Below the pieces are notes generated by a model that worked only from the letters and a program-made list of their open reading frames with translations, did not search any database and was not told the DNA's origin. The position numbers and the translations under genes are program-made. A DNA stretch of 6,154 bases from Acidocella sp. (lineage in GTDB: Bacteria; Pseudomonadota; Alphaproteobacteria; Acetobacterales; Acetobacteraceae), in the NCBI GenBank assembly GCA_029077775.1, contig JAQNCU010000187.1, forward strand, positions 1 through 6,154, written 5' to 3'. Of this stretch, positions 1 through 5,028 are shown piece after piece (within the stretch, counting starts at the first letter, position 1; each line of letters begins with the position of its first letter).

Positions 1-119
1 ACGCGTGCCGCCGCCATAGCAGCCTTTTCAGTGGCAAGCCCTTTAATCGCTGCGTCCACTGCCTTTTGTTGCTCAACGGCTGCCGCCATGAGGCCGTATA
101 ACTGTTCTTCTATTGCCAT
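1..119 (-). CDS. N-terminus of a probable mobilization accessory protein (cut by window start)
   Basis: An open frame runs leftward from an ATG at 119-117 to the window edge with no stop, giving 39 complete residues that begin MAIEEQLYGLMAAAVEQQKA. The start has a purine-rich GGGGTGG Shine-Dalgarno just upstream. The gene begins 29 bases after the mobA stop in the same direction, so it is probably in the mob operon. The visible residues are alanine- and glutamine-rich, helical in character and could start a coiled coil. Genes directly after MOBQ relaxases often encode MobB-like relaxosome or membrane-associated helpers, and that is my inferred role. The visible part carries no catalytic motif, so the function is a guess from position and composition. 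That it is a real gene is fairly secure. Confidence 0.65.
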   Translation of the reverse strand, partial: MAIEEQLYGLMAAAVEQQKAVDAAIKGLATEKAAMAAAR

Positions 120-148
120 AATCCACCCCCTTCATCGGTACTCATAAA

Positions 149-1471
149 CTAAAAATCCGGCCCGTCACGACGCTTGTCTACGCTCGGCTTTATCTGCTCT
201 GATTCTTGCGCCGTCCGTTCCGCCTTTTGTCGCTCAAATGCCTCTAATGCCCTTTGCATGCCAGCTTTTATCTGCTGATCCAGCTCAAACTTCGCCTTGA
301 ATGCCGCCATGCCAGCGGCTATGTCCACGGCGATTACCGGCTGTTGAACCGCTCGCCGCTCGGCCTGTTCTTCCCTATTGCGTTCAATAACCAAACTTAA
401 ACCAGCCGTGAGGTCTTTAGCTCCTGCTCCAAACCGCTCAAGGCACTGACCAATGGCGCTAACTTCTTCTCCAGCTCCACGCTTGGCGCGGCGCTGCTCG
501 ATGGCCGATTCAATGCTTCGGTTAAGAATCTCAATTGTTCCGTGTTCGCGGCCAGCCTCGATGATATTTGCGCCTGCTGCTCTGAGATGGTCAGTAACAC
601 CTGCAAAAGCTGCGTTTCTAGCGTGTCGTCGGTCATGGTCTTGCTGCTCCTTTTCTTGATTGAGGGCGGTTATCTGGCTGGTTAAATCAATAATGCTGGC
701 GTCCGCCTGTTGGCCAGCCCGCTCAAGCTCACCCGCCTCAAAGGCTGCGGCCAGTCGCGTGAAAGATTCTTGCTCAAAAGCCAGCCGCTTGTGGCTAGGC
801 TCGCCGCTGCGCCGCTCGAAACCGGTAGCGGCAACGCCCAGGTGTTGGGTCGGTTCTCGGTCGAGACCCTGCGCCGCCAGGCTGCGGTGGTCTACGCTGG
901 CGGTTATGCCGAGTTCTTTGAAGCGCTCATTTTGTAGCTCGGCAAATCGTTCGCGCCATTCACTTACTAGCTGTTTGCCTGTTTTCTGATCGTCCAGTTC
1001 GCGGGTCTTTTCTGTGAAACCGTCCGCCGTTAAACGGCGGGTCGATAACAGGATATGCGCGTGATGGTTGCGGTTGTCACCTTCTCGACCAGGCGCGTGG
1101 ATGGCTACATCTGCCGCGCATCCATGACGGGCAACAATCTCTCGCGCCAGATCATGCGCTAGTCGTTTCCGTTCTGAAGCCGATAATTCATCCGGCAATG
1201 CAATCTCAAACTCACGAGCTACCGTCGAGTTTTTGCGCGTCTCTGACCGTTCTGCGGCGTTCCATAATGCTGAACGATTTGCCGCCCATTGTGGCGCATC
1301 AGCAGGCAAAACAATCTCGGCGGATTCCACGCCACCCTTGCGGGTGTAGTCGTGGATTTCGCCGGTACGCTCGTCGGCAATTTTATCACCCGCACGATAC
1401 GCCGCTGCCGCTGTCGCACTGCGACCGGCGGAACGGCTTATCGTCTTTACGGACAGGTGATAAATTGCCAC
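149..1471 (-). CDS. mobA: MOBQ-family relaxase (MobA/MobL type), GTG start
   Basis: The product is the relaxase that nicks oriT and stays covalently attached to the 5' end of the transferred strand. From the GTG at 1471 it has 440 residues. The N-terminus VAIYHLSVKTISRSAGRSA closely resembles the start of RSF1010 MobA, and Tyr25 then falls at the position of the RSF1010 nucleophile Tyr25. The metal-binding histidines are seen as AIHAPGREGDNRNHHAHIL (His125, His136, His137, His139). A later VDHRSLAAQG segment is also typical. The frame stays open upstream to an ATG at 1549, but that extension would run through oriT and lacks family similarity. The GTG has an AAAGG ribosome site 6 bases upstream. 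After about residue 210 the protein is a charged, coiled-coil-like tail ending DGPDF. RSF1010 MobA, about 700 residues, also carries a primase domain that is absent here. A second small gene is nested in another frame at 397-636. Confidence 0.93.
   Translation of the reverse strand: MAIYHLSVKTISRSAGRSATAAAAYRAGDKIADERTGEIHDYTRKGGVESAEIVLPADAPQWAANRSALWNAAERSETRKNSTVAREFEIALPDELSASERKRLAHDLAREIVARHGCAADVAIHAPGREGDNRNHHAHILLSTRRLTADGFTEKTRELDDQKTGKQLVSEWRERFAELQNERFKELGITASVDHRSLAAQGLDREPTQHLGVAATGFERRSGEPSHKRLAFEQESFTRLAAAFEAGELERAGQQADASIIDLTSQITALNQEKEQQDHDRRHARNAAFAGVTDHLRAAGANIIEAGREHGTIEILNRSIESAIEQRRAKRGAGEEVSAIGQCLERFGAGAKDLTAGLSLVIERNREEQAERRAVQQPVIAVDIAAGMAAFKAKFELDQQIKAGMQRALEAFERQKAERTAQESEQIKPSVDKRRDGPDF
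397..636 (-). CDS. Nested MbeD/MobD-like coiled-coil mobilization protein
   Basis: This 79-residue frame lies wholly inside the 3' half of mobA, on the same strand but in a different frame. Three things argue that it is real. An AAAAGGAG Shine-Dalgarno lies 10 bases before its ATG. Residues Leu10, Leu14, Ile17, Gln21, Ile24, Leu28, Asn31, Leu35, Leu38 and Leu42 follow an unbroken 4-3 heptad spacing. A proline- and serine-rich hinge (about 45-51) is then followed by a second helical segment. The opening TLETQLLQVLL resembles MbeD/MobD proteins of ColE1-type plasmids, which are also encoded within their relaxase gene. RSF1010 likewise nests mobB inside mobA. The likely role is a relaxosome helper. 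No catalytic motif is visible, and a chance open frame remains possible, though the heptad pattern makes that less likely. Confidence 0.6.
   Translation of the reverse strand: MTDDTLETQLLQVLLTISEQQAQISSRLAANTEQLRFLTEALNRPSSSAAPSVELEKKLAPLVSALSGLEQELKTSRLV
647..654 (-). promoter_or_regulatory. Ribosome binding site of the nested mob gene
   Basis: Read on the minus strand this is AAAAGGAG, a strong Shine-Dalgarno, separated from the ATG at 636 by 10 bases. It lies inside mobA coding sequence, so it would permit independent translation of the nested frame. Confidence 0.55.
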
Positions 1472-1477
1472 GGGTTG

Positions 1478-1482
1478 CCTTT
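1478..1482 (-). promoter_or_regulatory. Ribosome binding site choosing the mobA GTG start
   Basis: The minus strand reads AAAGG followed by a 6-base spacer and GTG at 1471. Together with the catalytic tyrosine then falling at residue 25, this supports the GTG over the upstream ATG at 1549. Confidence 0.6.
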
Positions 1483-1507
1483 CGGTTTTTGTCGCTTGCG
1501 ACCGCGC

Positions 1508-1541
1508 GCAAACTCGTAGAGTTTGCATAAGTGCGCCCTTA
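1508..1541 (+). other. oriT: Origin of transfer (oriT), IncQ/MOBQ type, with nic site
   Basis: A perfect inverted repeat, arms GCAAACTC (1508-1515) and GAGTTTGC (1519-1526) around a GTA loop, is followed at once by ATAAGTGCGCCCTTA (1527-1541). The TAAGTGCGCCCT core is the nic region known from the RSF1010/R1162, pIP501 and pTF1 group, where cleavage falls in GCG/CCC; here that is 1535/1536 on the plus strand. The site lies between the divergent mobA and mobC genes, as in RSF1010. With this strand nicked, the region to the right would enter the recipient first and mobA last. The hairpin is the expected recognition and termination structure for MobA. Confidence 0.92.
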
Positions 1542-1594
1542 GCTATCACTTCGGGTCGTCACCTTCGGTCCATATTACTCCAAATCAGCCAGCC

Positions 1595-1623
1595 TTACAC
1601 CAGTCAAAAACACCAGCTACAAT
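1595..1623 (+). promoter_or_regulatory. Sigma-70 promoter for mobC
   Basis: A -35 box TTACAC (1595-1600) and a -10 box TACAAT (1618-1623) are separated by exactly 17 bases. A start near 1630 would leave a leader of about 20 bases that includes the AGAGAGG ribosome site (1638-1644) before the ATG at 1650. The promoter lies within 55 bases of oriT, so relaxosome binding could influence it; that is inference. Confidence 0.65.
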
Positions 1624-1649
1624 ACAACATCATAACCAGAGAGGCGATT

Positions 1650-2120
1650 ATGGCAACCATCGACGAACGGATTAAACTCCTTGAGGATAAACTCAAGCAG
1701 GAGAAAGCCAAAAAACAGAAGATAGATGCACGATTACGTACAGCAGAATCAAAACGTAAACGGGCAGACGATACCCGGCGCAAGATTTTAATCGGCGCGG
1801 TTATCATGGGTAAAGTCGCATCTGGCGAATGGGATAACGATAAACTGCTCGCCTTGCTTGATCCGGCATTGACCAGAGGTGATGACCGGGCATTATTTGG
1901 ATTGGATAGTCTGGTTGATTTGCATTCGACACAGCCAGCACCAGTTCAACCGGCAGTGCCCGTGACGGGCAATACAGCAACGACCATAACACGCCTGTCC
2001 CACTTTAATTTCGATGACAAGGATACGATCAAAGCCCTTGGTGCGCGATTCGAACCAACGGAAAAATACTGGTATGTGCTAGCAGGACAGGATCTAACGC
2101 CATTTGCCAAATGGGTTTAA
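1650..2120 (+). CDS. mobC: MobC-like relaxosome protein with C-terminal DUF5710-like domain
   Basis: The 156-residue product has two parts. Residues 1-86 match the architecture of RSF1010 MobC, which helps MobA open oriT: a basic coiled coil (about 4-40), then TRRKILIGAVIMGKV (42-56) and a conserved DRALFGL (79-85). RSF1010 MobC is about 94 residues and ends shortly after this point. Here a proline/threonine linker (about 91-113) leads to FNFDDKDTIKALGARF and YWYVLAGQDLTPFAKW (about 119-155). Those segments fit the DUF5710 pattern (AKxLGARWD, then WYVP, then FxxWL), found appended to primases, relaxases and other DNA-transfer proteins. The gene is divergent from mobA across oriT, has its own promoter, and ends 2 bases from the kfrA stop. 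The MobC assignment is confident. The extra domain is identified from motif memory, and its role, perhaps DNA binding, is unknown. Confidence 0.85.
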   Translation: MATIDERIKLLEDKLKQEKAKKQKIDARLRTAESKRKRADDTRRKILIGAVIMGKVASGEWDNDKLLALLDPALTRGDDRALFGLDSLVDLHSTQPAPVQPAVPVTGNTATTITRLSHFNFDDKDTIKALGARFEPTEKYWYVLAGQDLTPFAKWV

Positions 2121-2122
2121 CT

Positions 2123-2812
2123 TTATTTGGTCTTGGCAATAGCACTTCCCAATAATTTCTCTGCCCGTTCGCGTGCTTCATTGGCGGCTTCCAGCCGGAT
2201 CAACGCGACAGCGGCGGCTTCGTGCAATTCGGCAGCCTGGGTGCGTGCCTGATGCAGCTCGGCGCGCACCTTTTCCATCTCGGCCTCGATCCTCGGCACC
2301 GCTTCCAGACGCAATTCAGCCTTGGCCAGGGCAACCCGCGCCGCTTCTGTATTCATACGTTCTGCCGCCAGTTCAGCCTCAAGACGTGCAGCGGCAGCCT
2401 CAGTCTGTTGATGGCGGCCGGTCAGTTCGGCATATTGCGCCCGCAGGGCAGCAAGCTCCGCAGCCTGGGCGTCCATCTCCGCCGCCTGCCGCTCGTTCTC
2501 GGCGATGAGTGCATCGGTCTCGGCTTGCAGGTCGGACAATTGCGCAGTCACCGAAGCGACGGCGTCCGTCACGCGCTCGACGATCTGCTGGCTGATGGCG
2601 CGGCCAATCGCCGGATTCAGCATGTCGTCGATAGGGGGATGATGGCGCGCCAAGTCGCCCTGCCACTGTTGCAGGTGTTTCAGGAGGGTGGCCATGCTGC
2701 CGGTGCCGACCCGGTCACGGATAGCGCGTGCGGTGGGCTTGATGCCATTGGCTTTGAGGCTGTCGGCGTGGGCGGCGACCTGCTCGAAGGTGAGGGTGGA
2801 GGCTCTGGCCAT
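2123..2812 (-). CDS. kfrA: KfrA-type DNA-binding coiled-coil protein
   Basis: The 229-residue product fits the KfrA family of plasmid proteins, which bind DNA through an N-terminal domain and form long coiled-coil filaments. In RK2, KfrA is an autorepressor linked to stable maintenance. Residues 5-60 form the DNA-binding part: LTFEQVAAHADSLKANG, then a helix-turn-helix-like TARAIRDRVGTGSMATLLKHL (27-47). From about residue 75 to 222 the chain is an Ala/Glu/Arg-rich coiled coil without proline except near residue 175. The ATG at 2812 has a GGAG ribosome site 9 bases upstream. The gene converges on mobC with only 2 bases between stops and no visible terminator, so the two transcripts may overlap. 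GTTAYG boxes over its promoter suggest autoregulation. Confidence 0.85.
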   Translation of the reverse strand: MARASTLTFEQVAAHADSLKANGIKPTARAIRDRVGTGSMATLLKHLQQWQGDLARHHPPIDDMLNPAIGRAISQQIVERVTDAVASVTAQLSDLQAETDALIAENERQAAEMDAQAAELAALRAQYAELTGRHQQTEAAAARLEAELAAERMNTEAARVALAKAELRLEAVPRIEAEMEKVRAELHQARTQAAELHEAAAVALIRLEAANEARERAEKLLGSAIAKTK

Positions 2813-2827
2813 GATGATTTACTCCGG

Positions 2828-2884
2828 TGTTACGTTACGATTGGTTATGATTGTAATGTTACGTTATGTTACGAAATAAAACAA
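2828..2884 (-). promoter_or_regulatory. kfrA promoter covered by a GTTAYG operator array
   Basis: On the minus strand a plausible promoter is TTGTTT (2879-2884), 17 bases, TAACAT (2856-2861). An alternative is TTATTT (2874-2879), 18 bases, TACAAT (2850-2855). On the plus strand six GTTAYG boxes begin at 2829, 2834, 2844, 2858, 2863 and 2868. They form two groups with 5- or 10-base steps, placing boxes on a regular helical face. TGTTACGTTA is repeated exactly at 2828-2837 and 2857-2866. The array overlaps both promoter choices and the probable start site, which fits repression by KfrA. The repeats are seen directly; the binding protein is inferred from position. Confidence 0.65.
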
Positions 2885-3259
2885 GTGCCCGTCACCGATC
2901 TATCGATAACGCGTCAAAGCAACCAGGTCACAGACCGCTTTAAACGCGATTTAAGAGGTTGCTACAGCTCTGCACATACAAATCCTCGTTTTCCATAAGA
3001 AAATCGATCCTTGCCCCGCTACGCGGCTTCCTATGGCCTGTTAAACGTGAAACGGCACCTCGCTGTAAGCCGGGTTTAAAGATTGGTGGGTAAACGGTGA
3101 TGGTGGTTGGCCAGCGCGCACACGCGCCCGGCTGAGGCGGCAGGATGGCGGCTTGCCGACAACCTGGGGTCGATTTGTCCGGGTCTTGGTCGGTATGACA
3201 GGGGTATCGTCATAGCGGCCTAGACTGGTCTTACCTACTGAAGATTGAATTCACGGGGT

Positions 3260-3285
3260 AAAAAAAATAGAGGCCGGCTTGCCGG
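3260..3285 (-). terminator. Possible weak intrinsic terminator for leftward transcripts
   Basis: Read on the minus strand, a CCGG-CAAG-CCGG hairpin (3285-3274) is followed by CCTCTA and a run of eight T (3267-3260). The T-run is good but the stem is only 4 bp and 6 bases separate the two, so termination would be weak. It could stop transcripts of the par-rep operon that have read through the iterons. Confidence 0.3.
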
Positions 3286-3309
3286 TTCATTTTGTGGGAG
3301 GGGGAGCCG

Positions 3310-3353
3310 CCGTAGGCGGGGGAACCCCAAAGGGGTGCCCCGTCAGTATGACG
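3310..3353. repeat. Cluster of three short GC-rich hairpins
   Basis: Three inverted repeats follow one another closely: CCGCC/GGCGG with a GTA loop, ACCCC/GGGGT with an AAA loop (3324-3336), and CGTCA/TGACG with a GTA loop (3341-3353). A CCGG/CCGG hairpin lies just before them at 3274-3285. They sit directly before the DnaA box and iterons. Clustered hairpins of this kind can act as single-strand initiation or primosome sites, or structure an RNA; which one applies is not visible here. Confidence 0.5.
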
Positions 3354-3367
3354 CCAGCAATGTTGAG

Positions 3368-3376
3368 TTATCCACA
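3368..3376 (+). promoter_or_regulatory. DnaA box, perfect consensus
   Basis: TTATCCACA matches the strong DnaA box exactly. A second near-match, CTATCCACA with one mismatch, lies among the iterons at 3534-3542. DnaA boxes beside iterons and AT-rich DNA are typical of iteron plasmids whose initiator works with host DnaA. Confidence 0.75.
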
Positions 3377-3490
3377 AAAGCTTAGGGGTGTAAACGTTAA
3401 AGATTTTAAAAAAAGTTAAAAGACGCGCGCGTGTTACGTCTGTAAATAACTACATTATATTATTGTTTTAAAATGTGTTTTTTTTGCGTC

Positions 3491-3624
3491 GTGTGGGTGA
3501 TAGCACAATATGCGTGTGGGTGATAGCACAAGTCTATCCACAGGAAAACGTGGGTGATAGCACATGCCAATTCACAGGTGTGTCTGATAACACAATATTT
3601 GTTTGTGGGTGGGTGATAGCACAA
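3491..3624 (+). repeat. Five iterons, consensus GTGTGGGTGATAGCACAA
   Basis: Copies lie at 3491-3508 and 3514-3531 (identical 18-mers, 23 bases apart), 3550-3564 (core GTGGGTGATAGCACA), 3578-3595 (GTGTGTCTGATAACACAA, three mismatches) and 3609-3624. All have the same orientation. Later steps widen to roughly 29-34 bases, about three helical turns. They are the probable RepA binding sites. Degenerate copy 4 may be weaker. The spacers are short and partly non-helical, so this is not a CRISPR array. Confidence 0.9.
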
Positions 3625-3659
3625 CACTAGACTTGCCGTGGCTGGTCTGGAAGCGGCTG

Positions 3660-4787
3660 TTATTCCTTGACGGTCTTGTCCAAGCCAGCGACCAAGCGCC
3701 TAGTATCTTTGGTGTAAAAAGTCGCCTTGTCAGCATCATCCAGAATCAGGCGGTAGTCTGGCAAGGTGTCCGCCTCGATGATCTCGCGCACCATGCGGCG
3801 AAACTCCCGCAAGCTGCACTTGCTTCCGGACTTCTCCTGCAAAAGCTCCAGGCCAATACTCCACATCGTTTGATGTCCGCAATGTTTGCGGGCCAGTTCG
3901 TACAAACGACGCTCCAGCGGTTTGCGAAGCCGAAAATAATCGCGGTGAATCGTCAGCACTTCATGCGACTGGACGGCGTTAAAGAGCCATTCAGAAAGCG
4001 TCACCTCGACGGCAACCATACGCTCATCATCGGGCGACTTCTCCACGATCTTGGCTCGCTCGATGATTCCGAAAATTTCCCTTGTACGCTGCCTGCCCGT
4101 CTTAATATTGGTCTTTAATGTCGTGCCGCGCAAGCGCTCGAAAGTCTCGCTTAAACGCTCGTAGCTGCGCCCGTTGATAGCCTTGTTTGTCGATACCAGA
4201 TAGTCATAAACCGTAAAGCGCACAGTCCGGTTTTTCGCGTCGTCGCGGCCTCGGTTCAATGCCTCTGTCATCTGCGACACGACATAAATCAACACGTCCT
4301 TATCGAACTGCGTAGCCCGCCCCTTCGTGCTTGGTGTCACGGTCAGAGCGCGGGAGCCGTCCTTGCTTTCCCAATGCCATTCGGATAAGTCCGGCTTGGT
4401 AGCAAGCGTGAAGATCGGCGCTTCCATGCTAACGCCGTCATCCTTGAGGGCGTAATCGAACATATCGCACAGGAAAAAATCGCGGTCTGTGTGACGCACT
4501 GGCAAGAGCTTAGAGCGTTCGCGCTTGGCGTTGCCCGCCTCGATCTTCACGCCGGTATTTTCAAGCGCCGGCGGAATGTCGGCCGCCGGCATTGTGGTCG
4601 CCAATTCGTCCGGCGATAACGGCGTGTCGCTGCCAGTGTCGAATAGGCTCGGTTGCTCGGCCAGACGTTCCGCAGCCTTGGCTTGTCTTGTCGCATGCAA
4701 ACGGTTGATAGCGTCATGTAGCTGCACGTTTTTAAACGTGCTAACAGGATGCTTTCTGGTGGGTTTTCCTTTGGCAGGCGGGGTCAT
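3660..4787 (-). CDS. repA: Plasmid replication initiator RepA (RPA family)
   Basis: The 375-residue product belongs to the replication initiator protein A family (Pfam RPA), known from pTAR-like plasmids. Characteristic segments are HTDRDFFLCDMFDYALKDD (99-117), then SMEAPIFTLATKP, VTPSTKGRATQFDKDVLIYV, the YDYLVSTNKAINGRSYERL helix region and DYFRLRKPLERRLYELARKH. The N-terminal 90 residues are basic, then low-complexity, and contain QPSLF (45-49), which resembles the QL[SD]LF sliding-clamp motif. I chose the ATG at 4787 because GGGG sits 5 bases upstream and the start falls 13 bases after the parB stop. An ATG at 4835 would add 16 residues without a ribosome site and overlap parB. The protein should bind the iterons lying just past its own stop codon. 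It is third in a parA-parB-repA operon. Confidence 0.9.
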   Translation of the reverse strand: MTPPAKGKPTRKHPVSTFKNVQLHDAINRLHATRQAKAAERLAEQPSLFDTGSDTPLSPDELATTMPAADIPPALENTGVKIEAGNAKRERSKLLPVRHTDRDFFLCDMFDYALKDDGVSMEAPIFTLATKPDLSEWHWESKDGSRALTVTPSTKGRATQFDKDVLIYVVSQMTEALNRGRDDAKNRTVRFTVYDYLVSTNKAINGRSYERLSETFERLRGTTLKTNIKTGRQRTREIFGIIERAKIVEKSPDDERMVAVEVTLSEWLFNAVQSHEVLTIHRDYFRLRKPLERRLYELARKHCGHQTMWSIGLELLQEKSGSKCSLREFRRMVREIIEADTLPDYRLILDDADKATFYTKDTRRLVAGLDKTVKE

Positions 4788-4792
4788 GCTTT

Positions 4793-4796
4793 CCCC
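4793..4796 (-). promoter_or_regulatory. Ribosome binding site choosing the repA start
   Basis: The minus strand reads GGGG-AAAGC-ATG, a ribosome site 5 bases before the ATG at 4787. The alternative ATGs at 4835 and 4823 have no purine-rich site in front. Confidence 0.5.
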
Positions 4797-4800
4797 ATTA

Positions 4801-5028
4801 TTATGTTTTTTTAATGAATTCATGAAAACATTCATTCAGCAATTCATTAAGTTTCATATCCCGGTCTAGCGCGGCCTGCTTGAATGCCCGCACAAATTCA
4901 GGCGACATACGAAACTGTAACGGCACGAGGTCGGCGGATGACACTACGCCTCGCTGACGCATAGCGGTTTGCTGGCGCGGCTTTACCGGGGCAAGGTCGG
5001 CAGCAGTAACGGCAACGGGTTTAGCCAT
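4801..5028 (-). CDS. parB: Small ParB-like ribbon-helix-helix partition protein
   Basis: This 75-residue protein has a disordered, Pro/Gln/Arg-rich N-terminus (about 1-34), then VPLQFRMSPEFVRAFKQAA and a helix of the KLNELLNECFHEF type. That strand-helix-helix layout (about 35-72) fits a ribbon-helix-helix DNA-binding fold. Small proteins of this kind next to a short ParA act as the centromere-binding partner and repress their own operon; pTAR ParB is a similar case. The start has AGAAGG 6 bases upstream, and its first 8 bases overlap the end of parA, suggesting translational coupling. The likely DNA target is the TTTTCATGAAAA palindrome around and inside the operon. A general ribbon-helix-helix regulator of repA is the alternative. 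Confidence 0.8.
   Translation of the reverse strand: MAKPVAVTAADLAPVKPRQQTAMRQRGVVSSADLVPLQFRMSPEFVRAFKQAALDRDMKLNELLNECFHEFIKKT
4819..4831. repeat. Partition-type palindrome inside the parB 3' end
   Basis: TTCATGAAAACAT is identical to 5057-5069 and contains the TTCATGAA core of the promoter palindromes. It encodes the CFHE stretch near the ParB C-terminus and lies about 30 bases before the repA start. Confidence 0.55.

Larger units (their letters stand above)
2885..3365. other. Gene-poor region between kfrA and the origin, with small hairpins
   Basis: I see no convincing gene here on either strand: the frames that cross it are short or continue from the opposite strand of kfrA. It holds several inverted repeats. 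GCGCG/CGCGC with a CACA loop lies at 3114-3127. TATGAC/GTCATA with a 9-base loop lies at 3194-3214. A dense GC-rich cluster lies at 3271-3353. It could be part of the origin, encode an untranslated RNA, or be relic DNA; the sequence does not decide. Confidence 0.5.
3368..3624. other. oriV: Probable vegetative replication origin (oriV)
   Basis: This segment joins the elements expected in a theta-replicating iteron origin: a perfect DnaA box (3368-3376), two AT-rich tracts likely to melt (about 3391-3420 and 3440-3485) separated by an ACGCGCGCGT stretch, and five iterons (3491-3624). It ends 35 bases from the repA stop codon, so the origin lies downstream of its initiator gene and leftward transcription of repA would enter it. 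Boundaries are estimated from the elements; origin activity itself is inferred. Confidence 0.75.

Noticed and set aside
1541..1620. A promoter for mobA on the minus strand
   Set aside because: A TAATAT is present at 1577-1572, but no acceptable -35 box lies at a suitable distance, so I could not define a promoter. One is probably in or near oriT.
2222..2998. Long plus-strand open frame of 258 codons opposite kfrA
   Set aside because: It is antisense to a clear KfrA gene whose regular Ala/Glu/Arg codons leave the opposite strand open. The product shows no family features and no good ribosome site.
3491..3624. Direct repeats that could suggest a CRISPR array
   Set aside because: Repeats are 15-18 bases with irregular gaps of about 5 to 18 bases, there are no cas genes, and they lie beside repA with a DnaA box. 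Iterons explain them.
3603..4118. Plus-strand frame of 171 codons starting within the last iteron
   Set aside because: It is opposite the conserved part of repA, and its start falls inside an iteron.
4788..4835. Longer repA beginning at ATG 4835
   Set aside because: No ribosome site precedes 4835 or 4823, and the extra residues overlap the end of parB. The ATG at 4787 has GGGG 5 bases upstream.
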